DNA of 64,000 nucleotides. Origin: Alphaproteobacteria bacterium (GTDB lineage Bacteria > Pseudomonadota > Alphaproteobacteria > Rs-D84). A program made the position numbers and the translations under genes. This document shows positions 32,008 through 40,867 of this stretch, piece after piece. The notes beneath the pieces were generated by a model. That model did no database searches. It saw only the letters and a program-made list of their open reading frames with translations, and was not told where the DNA came from. Each line of letters opens with the position of its first letter. Position 1 is the stretch's first letter. The DNA is taken from assembly GCA_015062495.1 (NCBI GenBank), contig SUUN01000001.1:409069-473068 (forward strand), given 5' to 3'.

Positions 32008-33597
32008 ATGATGAAAAACATCTATGAAATGCTGCAAGATGTGTGTTCGCGGAACAAGGACGGTATTTTCCTGGTACGTCAGAATGAAACATATGCAGAT
32101 TTGTTGAAAAAGGTAAAACAGCGTGCTGTTTTGTTGGCAAAACGATTTGGTATCAAAAAGGGGGATACGGTCGCAATCCTGTCGGGGAATACGCCGGATT
32201 TTCTGCGGTCGTATTTTGCGATTACGTCCCAGGGGGCGCGTGCATTGATGCTGGATACCGGGTTGAAGACAACGGAACACATCAATATGATGAAGCGCAC
32301 AGACTGTAAATTGGTTTTGGCACAGCAGTCTATGTTTATAGATAATGCGCCATGCGAAATGTTTGATATTGAAAATATTGACGACACAGACGAAAACGAA
32401 TTTGTAATGGCAGAAACCGAACGCAGTGATATTGCCCAGTTGTCGTTCACATCAGGTTCGACCGGCAACCCCAAGGTTGTAGGGTTGACGCATGAAAACC
32501 TGTTGGCATTGCACGAAGGGGCCCAGTTTTACAAGCCGGTTATTTTGCCGGGATATACGTTCTATGGATTCTTGCCATTGTATCATATATACGGTGTTGT
32601 AATTAATATCATTGTTCCTGTATCCTTGCAGGGTAAATTATTATTACAGCCGGTGTTAAAGCCCCAAGAATTTATCAAGGACTTTAAACAGTACAAGCCA
32701 GAAGTTATCCCAGCCGTACCACGTATTTGGGAAGTGTTCTATAAAAAGATTGTAGACAGCGCCAAGGACAAGCATGTTTGGACACTGATGCGCGTGATTG
32801 TTTCTATGCGCAAGATTTTGCGTGCGATTGGGTTGGGCGCGCTGGTGGACAAAGTGACAAAACCAGTTCACGATGCGTTTGGTGGCCATACCAAGGTTCT
32901 GGTGTCGGCGGGGGCAACATTAAAACCATCAATTCGCAAGTTCTATGAAAGCATGGGATTTGTGGTGGGCGATTGCTATGGTTTGACCGAAACATGTGGC
33001 CCTGCCAACTTTAACTTTGCATTCCGCAGACCGGATGGTTCAATGTACTATGCGGGGCCATTGTTGGGCAATGAAATTCAGATTCACAATCCAGATAAAC
33101 ACGGAATTGGCGAAATCTGGGTGCGCGGTAATATGGTTATGCCAGGGTATCTGGAAAACGATGCAGCAAATGCAGATGCGTTTGAAAACGGTTGGTTCAA
33201 GACCGGCGATATTGGATGCCTGGACAAATACGGTCGCCTGACGGTCAAGGGTCGCCAGAAACAGGTTATCGTTCTGGACAGCGGTAAAAATGTTTATCCA
33301 GATGAACTGGAAGACCTGTATATGCAAAACGATGAAATCCTGAATGCGGCGGTGTTCGAATATGTAATCAAGGACAAAACCGTGCCGTTCGCCGTATTCC
33401 AGGTAAAACCAGGAACGACGGTGGATCGCGTGGCGTTCTTGATAAAGAAGTCTAATATGCAGATTGCCCAGTACAAATGGGTCAAGCATTTTGCGATTAC
33501 CGAAGATGAATTGCCATCGACATCGGCAAAAAAAGTCAAGCATTTCGCAGTTCGCGACATGTTAGACCACGGGGCGTTCACCCGCGCAGAACAGTAA
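32008..33597 (+). CDS. AMP-forming acyl-CoA/acyl-acid synthetase
   Basis: A 529-residue ANL-superfamily enzyme that activates a carboxylic acid as acyl-AMP and usually transfers it to CoA. The P-loop motif SFTSGSTGNPKVVGLTHEN, the core motif CYGLTETCGP, the hinge WFKTGDIGCLDKYGRL, and the C-terminal catalytic Lys region LPSTSAKKVKHF are all present. Length suits a fatty-acid CoA ligase; chain length cannot be told. ATG at 32008 follows AAGG; the reading frame also extends 14 codons upstream. Confidence 0.88.
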   Translation: MMKNIYEMLQDVCSRNKDGIFLVRQNETYADLLKKVKQRAVLLAKRFGIKKGDTVAILSGNTPDFLRSYFAITSQGARALMLDTGLKTTEHINMMKRTDCKLVLAQQSMFIDNAPCEMFDIENIDDTDENEFVMAETERSDIAQLSFTSGSTGNPKVVGLTHENLLALHEGAQFYKPVILPGYTFYGFLPLYHIYGVVINIIVPVSLQGKLLLQPVLKPQEFIKDFKQYKPEVIPAVPRIWEVFYKKIVDSAKDKHVWTLMRVIVSMRKILRAIGLGALVDKVTKPVHDAFGGHTKVLVSAGATLKPSIRKFYESMGFVVGDCYGLTETCGPANFNFAFRRPDGSMYYAGPLLGNEIQIHNPDKHGIGEIWVRGNMVMPGYLENDAANADAFENGWFKTGDIGCLDKYGRLTVKGRQKQVIVLDSGKNVYPDELEDLYMQNDEILNAAVFEYVIKDKTVPFAVFQVKPGTTVDRVAFLIKKSNMQIAQYKWVKHFAITEDELPSTSAKKVKHFAVRDMLDHGAFTRAEQ

Positions 33598-33614
33598 AAC
33601 TAACATAACTGTTA

Positions 33615-33643
33615 TAACGGGGGCAGTTTAGTTGCCCCTGTTA
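33615..33643 (+). terminator. Hairpin after the acyl-CoA synthetase gene
   Basis: TAACGGGGGCA/TGCCCCTGTTA stem with only short T runs after it; probably the transcript end. Confidence 0.55.
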
Positions 33644-33650
33644 TTACATC

Positions 33651-33678
33651 TTGACAAATGTATTTTATGTACTATATT
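33651..33678 (+). promoter_or_regulatory. Promoter of the coiled-coil gene
   Basis: Consensus TTGACA (33651-33656), 16-nt spacer, TATATT (33673-33678). Confidence 0.7.
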
Positions 33679-33704
33679 ATTGTGTGTAAGTGAACGAGGG
33701 TAGA

Positions 33705-34277
33705 ATGCCAAAGACAAAGAAAAAAGTTTCGATGAATGTTATTCACATCTTGAAATCTGTTATGGATTACAAGGTGCAGCCGTTGCGCAATGCTGTAACC
33801 GCGGGTAAGTATGCTGCAATGGAAGAACCGGTTGTTTGCGAATATATCGCATCGCTGCAAAATTTTATTAACAACAGCCGCTATGATCGCAGCGAAGCAA
33901 TGGAAGCCGAACAGGAAATGGCCGACTATGAAATGCAGGCGTCTGGAATTCGTGCGAAAATCAATCGCGGAAATGCCGCGGCGGAACAGTTGGTGTACGC
34001 AGATAAATTTTATAAGTCATATGCGGATACGTGTCATCAGATTGAAATTGCGCCGCAATTACAAAAACTGGAATCAGAACGCGCCGCACTGGAAAGCCGT
34101 CTGGCATCGCTGGAACATAATATGGACGCATGCGAAATTAATATGACACCAAATCTGTATGGCGTGGATATTGCAGATCAATCACGTGCAGATTATGAAC
34201 ACTATTCCCAGGAATATGACAGAACGTACCAACAATTGCAAAACGTTTTAAGCCATATTAAATCATTACAAAAATAA
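33705..34277 (+). CDS. Hypothetical coiled-coil protein
   Basis: A 190-residue soluble, charged protein. The ATG at 33705 follows GAGGGT. A Lys-rich start is followed by helix-forming sequence, with a likely coiled coil around residues 115-140 (KLESERAALESRLASLEHN) and another at the C-terminus. It has no signal peptide, membrane segment or recognised family. It is transcribed alone from a strong promoter and ends at its own terminator. A structural or scaffold role is possible; function unknown. Confidence 0.65.
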   Translation: MPKTKKKVSMNVIHILKSVMDYKVQPLRNAVTAGKYAAMEEPVVCEYIASLQNFINNSRYDRSEAMEAEQEMADYEMQASGIRAKINRGNAAAEQLVYADKFYKSYADTCHQIEIAPQLQKLESERAALESRLASLEHNMDACEINMTPNLYGVDIADQSRADYEHYSQEYDRTYQQLQNVLSHIKSLQK

Positions 34278-34282
34278 AAATA

Positions 34283-34305
34283 CGGGGCAAACGCCCCGTT
34301 TTTTA
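34283..34305. terminator. Terminator between convergent genes
   Basis: ACGGGGC-AAAC-GCCCCGT followed by T on plus and preceded by A on plus; overlaps the proS stop. Confidence 0.8.
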
Positions 34306-35739
34306 ATACGATTTCGCAACAAATACGTATGTTGGGTCATTATCATCCAAACAACGACGGGTGATTTTATATTTTTCCATCAAACCATCAAATTGTTCGT
34401 TTGTGGTCATTTCGTATTTAATACGGAAAAATCCAATTTCACCGTTTGCCAATGCGGTATCCAGCGCATCTAAATCCGCAACATCATGTATCATTTCCGC
34501 GTTACGTTTTTCAACACGTGCAACCATGGTATCGTGGATATCGCGCATAATATCATTTACAGTCGCAACCAATTCATCAATTGCGATTGTACGCTTGGAT
34601 TCACGTCCCAGGTCACGACGTGTAATTGTGACACAGCCAGATTCCATTTCACGCGCGCCAATTTCTACGCGCAATGGAACACCGCGCTTAATCCATTTCC
34701 ACATTTTGTCGGGCGCGCGCATGTCAGACGTATCGACCAGGACACGCACACCCGCGCCACGCAATTTGTCCCCCAGGTTAGACGCAAATTCATTTAATGC
34801 GGCGGCGGTATCTTCGCGTGTGATTGGAATAATCACAACCTGATAGGGGGCAACCGCCGGTGGCAAAATCAGACCATCGTCGTCTGAATGCACCATGAAC
34901 ATAGACCCCATCATACGGGTTGTTGTGCCCCAACTGGTCGTCCAACCATGTTGTAATTTACCGTCTGTGCCCAAAAACTGAATCCCGAATGATTTTGAAA
35001 AATGCTGGCCCAGGTCGTGCGATGTGCCGGCCTGTAACGCCTTGCCATCTTGCATGATGTGTTCCAGGGTGTATGTGTGGTCTGCGCCGGCAAATCTTTC
35101 TTCGGGTGTTTTTTCGCCCATAATTGATGGAATCGCCAGAACATCACGCATATAGTCGCCATACATTTTGTGCATCTTGCGCGCGTCGGCGTTGGCCTCT
35201 TCGTGTGTGGCGAAAACATTATGCCCTTCTTGCCAGTTAAATTCAGATGTGCGCAAGAACATACGTGGGCGCATTTCCCAACGCATTACATTTACCCATT
35301 GATTCAATTTCAACGGCAGGTCACGATATGATTGTACCCAACGGGACATCGCTTCGCCAATAATCGTTTCAGATGTTGGACGAATAATGTATGGTTCGGT
35401 CAATTTAGAATCTGGGTCAGGCTGCAATGTACCATCAATCATTTTCAGACGATGATGGGTAACAACCGCACATTCTTTGGCAAAACCGGCGACGTGTTCG
35501 GCCTCTTTATTAAAAAAGTCAATTGGAATCAATAATGGAAAGTTTGCGTTCTGGACGCCATGTGATTTAATGCGGCGATCCATTTCATCGCGCATCAGTT
35601 CCCAAATTGCCCAACCGTATGGTTTAATTGTCATACAACCACGCACAGGGGCGTTTTCCGCCAAATCTGCGGCAACGATTAAATTCTGATACCATTCGCT
35701 GAAATTTTCTGCGCGGGTTGGTGTAATTGCTGTTTTCAT
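34303..35739 (-). CDS. proS: Prolyl-tRNA synthetase, archaeal/eukaryotic (type 3) form
   Basis: A 478-residue class II synthetase charging tRNA-Pro. Motif 2 (LKLNQWVNVMRWEMRPRMFL) and motif 3 are intact, with the GTSHDLGQHFSKSF region and TTSWGTTTRMMGS. Size, absence of the bacterial editing insertion and the C-terminal domain ending in Tyr (YVFVAKSY) mark the archaeal-like type 3 enzyme rather than the usual alphaproteobacterial ProRS. Ancient horizontal acquisition is likely. It heads a minus-strand run with olsA and olsB upstream (14 bp to olsA). Confidence 0.9.
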   Translation of the reverse strand: MKTAITPTRAENFSEWYQNLIVAADLAENAPVRGCMTIKPYGWAIWELMRDEMDRRIKSHGVQNANFPLLIPIDFFNKEAEHVAGFAKECAVVTHHRLKMIDGTLQPDPDSKLTEPYIIRPTSETIIGEAMSRWVQSYRDLPLKLNQWVNVMRWEMRPRMFLRTSEFNWQEGHNVFATHEEANADARKMHKMYGDYMRDVLAIPSIMGEKTPEERFAGADHTYTLEHIMQDGKALQAGTSHDLGQHFSKSFGIQFLGTDGKLQHGWTTSWGTTTRMMGSMFMVHSDDDGLILPPAVAPYQVVIIPITREDTAAALNEFASNLGDKLRGAGVRVLVDTSDMRAPDKMWKWIKRGVPLRVEIGAREMESGCVTITRRDLGRESKRTIAIDELVATVNDIMRDIHDTMVARVEKRNAEMIHDVADLDALDTALANGEIGFFRIKYEMTTNEQFDGLMEKYKITRRCLDDNDPTYVFVAKSY

Positions 35740-35753
35740 TTCTTGTATCTCTT

Positions 35754-36584
35754 TTAATTATTATTTTTATCTTTTAATTCCATATATTTTTCCGACACGA
35801 TTTTGTGCAGAACGTCGGCAATCTGCTTTCTGTCCATACCCGCCAGGGGCGGTGGTGGCAATAATGTGATTTCAACCATAAATCCACCCAGCATCATGAT
35901 GTGAAAAACCTGGCCAAAGGCAGACCGTTCACGTTTACACCGTGGGCCCATATCCATTTTGGCATTATCAAAGTATGCAAAATGGTCGGCAAGCGTTTGT
36001 TCATCAATCGGACTGCCGTCTTTATAACGATAGTGCATCGCCATGGGCTGAACCGTGACATTTGAATTTTCAACAAAGTTGAACAGCGTGCTTTTGAACG
36101 GTTTTACATATGCGCCGTTTGTCGTGGTACCTTCGGGAAATAAAATCATTGGGTATTTTACAGTCTGGACTGTTTTTTGTACAACCGCCAGCGCATCGCG
36201 CGCGTGCGACGGACGACGGTCAACAAAGATTACGCCAAACTTTTTCGCAACCCAACCAACCAATGGCCAGTTTTCCATTTCTTTCTTGGCAATAAAACTG
36301 CCACGGAATGCAAACGGGAATGTCGCAATTTCAAACACAGATATATGATTGGACACGACCATCAGTGGGCGCGCATCGGATATTTTGCCGTGTACAACAA
36401 TCTTAATCCCGCCCAGTTTTACCAAAACCCACATAAAGACCGGCATGTACTGAACCGCCCAGCGACGTGGCAGCAAGATTAAAATCGGCAACTGGATAAC
36501 AACCATTACCCAGAACAGCACGAATTTTATCGCGGCCGTGGTTGTGTTGAAAATATTCTGTTTGCGTATTTTTGGTTTTGCCAT
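35754..36584 (-). CDS. olsA: 1-acyl-glycerol-3-phosphate-type acyltransferase, probable OlsA
   Basis: A 276-residue PlsC-family membrane acyltransferase with N-terminal hydrophobic segments (about 15-60). The catalytic box reads SNHISVFE, an HX4E variant of the usual HX4D. FPEGT is present later. It follows the OlsB-like gene by 2 bp, so it is likely OlsA, which adds the second acyl chain to lyso-ornithine lipid. A general PlsC role is also possible. Confidence 0.75.
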   Translation of the reverse strand: MAKPKIRKQNIFNTTTAAIKFVLFWVMVVIQLPILILLPRRWAVQYMPVFMWVLVKLGGIKIVVHGKISDARPLMVVSNHISVFEIATFPFAFRGSFIAKKEMENWPLVGWVAKKFGVIFVDRRPSHARDALAVVQKTVQTVKYPMILFPEGTTTNGAYVKPFKSTLFNFVENSNVTVQPMAMHYRYKDGSPIDEQTLADHFAYFDNAKMDMGPRCKRERSAFGQVFHIMMLGGFMVEITLLPPPPLAGMDRKQIADVLHKIVSEKYMELKDKNNN

Positions 36585-36586
36585 TG

Positions 36587-37543
36587 TTATGCTAGCTCTT
36601 CTTTGTCACTGTCTTCGATATATTCGGCGTCGGCGGCATCTTCGCGTAACAAGAATTCAACAAATGCGCGTACAACCTTGAACGGGCCAACCACAGGCAA
36701 AGTAATTATTTTGCCGACCGTTTTCATGATATTATCGTGATCGTCATCAGGATTGCCCAGCGCATTTTCGCGACCCAAGAAATGCTTTTGATATGCTGCA
36801 TCCATTTTGCGCGTTTCAATCATTACAAAAACATCGTATGAATTAAACGGCACGTCAACGAACACACCACGTCCGAATGTTGCCCCCAGGCGCAAGTACC
36901 CCTTGATCAAAGGTGTCATTTCAGATTTTGCGTCCGCCGCGTCAACAAATTCACGGGGCAATATATTCATGCGTGCCAACTTTGGATTTACACCGTCCGC
37001 AAAGTTTTCGGGTATTACCGTTGCACGCAAGCGCGATGGTGTTAAATGGTTATAGTACAGGTATGATATCGCCTGGGCACTGCGCGCCGGTTTTGTACCA
37101 ACAAACGACGCAACACCAAATAATATGCCAATCTTGCGACGGACAATCATTTCACCCAATCCCGCCCACAACAGACGCATCACCAACGCATTTTCGCGGT
37201 ATTCAGGTGCAACGCACGCACGCGACATTTCAGCGATATTGCCACGATATTTTTTTATTTTTGAAATATTATATTCGGATTCTGTGTAGAAGCCACCCAT
37301 CTTTTCCGCAGCGTTGCGATCGATAATACGATATGTACCAACAACACGACCATTGTGAAAAACCGCCATGTATTCTGCGAAACGATCAAAGGCATCGTAT
37401 TCTTCGCCCAGGGCACGTTGTTCTTCGGTGGCGGATGCGCCCTCTTCCAAACAGAAAACCTGGTAACGCAGTTGACGAACCTGTTTACGTTCTTCTTTGT
37501 TGCGGGTTAGACGCACCTCAAAATCACGGACTTTAATTGCCAT
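36587..37543 (-). CDS. olsB: GNAT-type ornithine N-acyltransferase, probable OlsB
   Basis: A 318-residue acyl-ACP-dependent GNAT protein. The N-terminal part YQVFCLEEGASAT, DRFAEYMAVFHNGRVVGTYR, the segment EMSRACVAPEYRENALVMRL and IGILFGVASF match the OlsB/hemolysin-like family, which N-acylates ornithine. A C-terminal extension (about 250-318), acidic at the end, is longer than in typical OlsB. The ATG at 37543 (MAIKVRDF) has AAGGGA upstream. It forms a tight pair with the PlsC-like gene. Confidence 0.8.
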   Translation of the reverse strand: MAIKVRDFEVRLTRNKEERKQVRQLRYQVFCLEEGASATEEQRALGEEYDAFDRFAEYMAVFHNGRVVGTYRIIDRNAAEKMGGFYTESEYNISKIKKYRGNIAEMSRACVAPEYRENALVMRLLWAGLGEMIVRRKIGILFGVASFVGTKPARSAQAISYLYYNHLTPSRLRATVIPENFADGVNPKLARMNILPREFVDAADAKSEMTPLIKGYLRLGATFGRGVFVDVPFNSYDVFVMIETRKMDAAYQKHFLGRENALGNPDDDHDNIMKTVGKIITLPVVGPFKVVRAFVEFLLREDAADAEYIEDSDKEELA

Positions 37544-37618
37544 AAATATATCCCTTGGTATAAATCTATGGGGAAAGAATACCAAACAAACGCCTAATAT
37601 TCAATGTTTTTATTTATA

Positions 37619-37647
37619 TTGATTTTTTTATGGACACAGACTATGAT
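37619..37647 (+). promoter_or_regulatory. Promoter of leader RNA copy A
   Basis: TTGATT (37619-37624), 17-nt spacer, TATGAT (37642-37647). Confidence 0.7.
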
Positions 37648-37653
37648 TGACAC

Positions 37654-37825
37654 ATCGCAGGGTGTTTCTGCGACGGGCGTGAGAACCCGGAACCGAGTGT
37701 CCACGAAAATGCGGACAAACTCCACCAATAGTGGTTGGAGTATGTCGAATATGTTGAATAAGGCATGCAATGCTCGGTATTGTTCTCAAGCTCCAACCAC
37801 CAAGTTAACGCTTGGTGTTTTTTTG
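37654..37825 (+). ncRNA. Structured leader RNA with terminator, copy A
   Basis: The 5' hairpin is TCGCAG/CTGCGA (37655-37673). The long-range stem pairs TGAGAAC (37680-37686) with GTTCTCA (37782-37788). Enclosed hairpins are TGTCC/GGACA (37698-37717), ACTCCA...TGGAGT (37719-37741) and GTATGT/GCATGC (37740-37768) with loop CGAATATGTTGAATAAG. CTCCAACCAC (37791-37800) can alternatively pair with GTGGTTGGAG (37731-37740). The terminator CACCAAG/CTTGGTG with seven T is at 37798-37824. The glycosyltransferase start follows 24 nt later. Confidence 0.75.
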
Positions 37826-37848
37826 TTATCAACATCAGGAGTATATGA

Positions 37849-38760
37849 ATGAGCCAAGCAGAATATTGTCCTAGTGCAGGGGCAAGAAAAAATGTATATG
37901 CTGAACCCCAAGGAAAGAAAGGATTTCACACCATGCCAACGGTTTCAGTATTAACGCCGGTCTATAACACAAATCATGAACATCTGCGCCAGTGTATTGA
38001 ATCAATTTTAAATCAAACATATACAGATTTTGAATTTATTATCCTGAATGACAGTCCGGAAAATACAGAACTGGAAAAACTAATCCTGTCGTACAGGGAC
38101 AAGCGTATTCGATATATAAAAAACGATACAAATATCGGCATATCCCAGTCGCGGAACAAATTGATTGAACTGGCGCGCGGAAAGTATATTGCAATATTCG
38201 ATCATGATGATATTTCACATAAAACACGTCTGGAAAAACAGGTAAAATTTCTGGATGAAAATCCATATGTTGGCGTTGTGGGTGCGTGGGCACACTGGTT
38301 CGGGGCACAGGATTTTATACGAAAAAATCCAGAATATGATACAGATATAAAAATACGCCTGACCGACGTGTGCGCAATTATGCATACAACCGCAATGATC
38401 AGAAAATCTGTATTAATCGAAAACGATGTTCGATACGAAGAACAATACACCCCCGCCGAAGATTATCGACTGTGGGGACAATTGATGCAATATACTGACT
38501 TTCACAATATCCAGGAAGTATTGGTTGAATACAGGTGTGATAAAAACAATGCATCGCATCGAATGAAAACAAGACAGACAATCGTACATGAATCAATTAA
38601 AATTCAGATATGTAACAAATATCCAATGTATCGTTTGGCATTTGAACGGCAACTGCGACGGATTCGCGTGCGATTATTTGGAAAAATACCACTGATAAAA
38701 ATCAAGAATAAATGGGCGTTGCTGTTTGACTGTATACCACTGGTTAAAATCAAGGATTGA
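37849..38760 (+). CDS. Glycosyltransferase family 2
   Basis: A 303-residue GT2 enzyme with start VSVLTPVYNTN, LNDSP in the nucleotide-binding fold and FDHDDISHKTR as the DXD-type metal site. The C-terminal tail has the repeated LFGKIPLIKIK-type sequence seen in LPS transferases. The ATG at 37849 lies 7 nt after AGGAG and adds 28 residues before the domain; ATG 37933 is an alternative. It is paralogous to the 39986 product. First gene of the glycan cluster, controlled by the leader at 37654-37825. Confidence 0.85.
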   Translation: MSQAEYCPSAGARKNVYAEPQGKKGFHTMPTVSVLTPVYNTNHEHLRQCIESILNQTYTDFEFIILNDSPENTELEKLILSYRDKRIRYIKNDTNIGISQSRNKLIELARGKYIAIFDHDDISHKTRLEKQVKFLDENPYVGVVGAWAHWFGAQDFIRKNPEYDTDIKIRLTDVCAIMHTTAMIRKSVLIENDVRYEEQYTPAEDYRLWGQLMQYTDFHNIQEVLVEYRCDKNNASHRMKTRQTIVHESIKIQICNKYPMYRLAFERQLRRIRVRLFGKIPLIKIKNKWALLFDCIPLVKIKD

Positions 38761-38765
38761 CGCGT

Positions 38766-39989
38766 ATGAAAACGGTAATTAACGTGGTATGCTTTCTGAT
38801 TCCAGTTGCGTCTGTGCGGCGCAGATTGCGTCACCACCTGCAACAGGGGTGGCGGGCGCATAAAAATAACCTGATGACGTTTACGGGGGGACTGACTGGG
38901 CGCGATATTATGTTGTGGGTTGACCATGCACTGGGTGGCGGGACCGAAGTTTATTCCAAACGACAATTTAAAATTTTATGCAAGAAATATGATGTGTTGC
39001 GATTGCAATACTTTCCAAAAACAGAACTGTATCATTTAACATTCGCATGCAATAAACACAGAATCTTTACAACACATAATATAGATGAAATAGCGGATTT
39101 TTTATGCGGAATTAATATCCGCCAAATCGTTGTAAATAATTTAGTCGCATATAAAAGCACAACAGATATGTTACAGGTTATCGCACGGATAAAACGTAAC
39201 TGTATGGGTATGCCGCGGGTGTCGTTTCGCGGGCATGACTTTCAATCGATTTGCCCCAGTTTTAACCTGGTGAACTGCGATGGTAAATATTGCGATTTAT
39301 CATATGTGGGCGGGTGTGAAAAATGCTGGGCACAGAAAAAATTAGCCGACAACCCAATATCACATAATGTTTTAAAATCGGGCGCAGGAACAATATGCGA
39401 ATGGCGCAGACAATGGGGGCACTTTTTTACAAATACCGCAGATGAAATTATTTTGTTCGCAGAACCAATCGCAAAAATTTTTGTCCGCGCATATCCAGAA
39501 ATTGACCAAAAAATTAAAATTATTCCGCATACCGTGCAAAATTATCGCGCTGCAAAAATTAAATTGCATGACGATATTAATATCATTGTCCTGGGGAACA
39601 TTTCCACCCAAAAAGGCGCAGGCGTTATTTGTCAGATGGCGCAACATCTGCCCGACAATGTAAATATTATTGTTGTTGGTGAAATGAAAAACGCGCCCGA
39701 CAATATTACTGTGCACGGTAAGTACAAGGCGAAAAAATTACCCCAGATAATGGAAAAATATAACGCTGATATTGTATTTATACCATCGATTTGGCCTGAA
39801 ACATTTTCATACACCACGTCAGAGGCCATTTCAATGGGATTGCCCATCGCGTGCTTTGACATTGGTGCGCCGGCGGGACGCGTTGCAAAGTATAAACGCG
39901 GATTGGTTTTGACGGAAATAAATCCAGATAAAAATTTATTTCAAATTATAGACTTTGTAAAAAATTTACGACAGGAAAACAAAAAATGA
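38766..39989 (+). CDS. Glycosyltransferase family 4-like
   Basis: A 407-residue GT-B-fold protein. The N-terminal half has GGGTEVYSK, typical of GT4 acceptor sites. A Cys-rich insert (about 165-200: CPSFNLVNCDGKYCDL, GGCEKCW) follows. The C-terminal donor domain shows INIIVLGNISTQKGAGV and the EX7E-like region PETFSYTTSEAISMGLPIACFD. ATG at 38766, 5 nt beyond the previous stop. Probably builds a surface polysaccharide or LPS outer core. Confidence 0.8.
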   Translation: MKTVINVVCFLIPVASVRRRLRHHLQQGWRAHKNNLMTFTGGLTGRDIMLWVDHALGGGTEVYSKRQFKILCKKYDVLRLQYFPKTELYHLTFACNKHRIFTTHNIDEIADFLCGINIRQIVVNNLVAYKSTTDMLQVIARIKRNCMGMPRVSFRGHDFQSICPSFNLVNCDGKYCDLSYVGGCEKCWAQKKLADNPISHNVLKSGAGTICEWRRQWGHFFTNTADEIILFAEPIAKIFVRAYPEIDQKIKIIPHTVQNYRAAKIKLHDDINIIVLGNISTQKGAGVICQMAQHLPDNVNIIVVGEMKNAPDNITVHGKYKAKKLPQIMEKYNADIVFIPSIWPETFSYTTSEAISMGLPIACFDIGAPAGRVAKYKRGLVLTEINPDKNLFQIIDFVKNLRQENKK

Positions 39990-40867
39990 AAACACCCAAG
40001 ATATCTGTATTAACACCCATGTACAACACACGGCCAGACGACCTGCGTGCGATGATTGAAAGTATTTTAAATCAGACATATGGGGATTTTGAATTTCTGT
40101 TATTAAATGACAGTCCAGACAATCAAGAATTAAAGCAAATTGTCGATTCATATAAAGATGTACGAATAAAATATCTGGAAAATGATAAAAATATGGGAAT
40201 TACAAAATCGCGAAACAAACTAATCGATTTGGCGCGTGGGGAATACATTGCAGTGGCGGATCACGATGATATATCGACCCCAAATAGATTTGAGTTAGAG
40301 GCTGGATTTTTAGACGCAAATCCCCATATTGGCGCGGTTGGCGGAAACGTCATAGAAATTCGCGACGGAATGGAACACGCAACACCAAAACGACCAATAC
40401 ATGACCATGATATTAAGTTATCACTGATTAATGAAAACTATGTATGTAATCCAGTACATTCAGGATGCATGATTCGAAAATCTGTGCTGATAAATTCGGG
40501 CGTGCGATATAACGAAAATTGGTCGCCATGCGAAGACAGAATGCTGTTCGTCGATTTAATACCACATACCTGTTTTCATAACTTGGATGATGTTGTTCTG
40601 AAATATGTTTGGACAGGCGATAATACAACACTGCGTCATTGGCAAAAAATGTACGACATACCACCAATTATTGTCGCAAACGCACGCGCAAAATATCCGG
40701 TGTATTACGATGAATGGAAATGGGCACACAGGCATAGTCCAGTACGGCAAACACGATGGATTAAACTGTTTGGATTTTTTCCGTTTATAAAAATTAAACA
40801 CAAGCATGGACAAACAAAAATTTATCTGTTTGATTTTATTCAATTGGCACGGGTTAAACATGACTGA
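39986..40867 (+). CDS. Glycosyltransferase family 2
   Basis: A 293-residue GT2 enzyme closely related to the 37849 product (ISVLTPMYNTRPDDL, LLNDSPDNQELK, VADHDDISTPNRFELE). The C-terminus has KLFGFFPFIKIKHKHG. It overlaps the preceding gene by ATGA, indicating translational coupling. Substrate unknown; part of the surface-glycan cluster. Confidence 0.87.
   Translation: MKTPKISVLTPMYNTRPDDLRAMIESILNQTYGDFEFLLLNDSPDNQELKQIVDSYKDVRIKYLENDKNMGITKSRNKLIDLARGEYIAVADHDDISTPNRFELEAGFLDANPHIGAVGGNVIEIRDGMEHATPKRPIHDHDIKLSLINENYVCNPVHSGCMIRKSVLINSGVRYNENWSPCEDRMLFVDLIPHTCFHNLDDVVLKYVWTGDNTTLRHWQKMYDIPPIIVANARAKYPVYYDEWKWAHRHSPVRQTRWIKLFGFFPFIKIKHKHGQTKIYLFDFIQLARVKHD

Noticed and set aside
37845-37874. 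Nine-codon peptide starting at 37845 before the glycosyltransferase
   Set aside because: The ATG is only 3 nt from AGGAG, and the ATG at 37849 is better spaced and opens the long gene.
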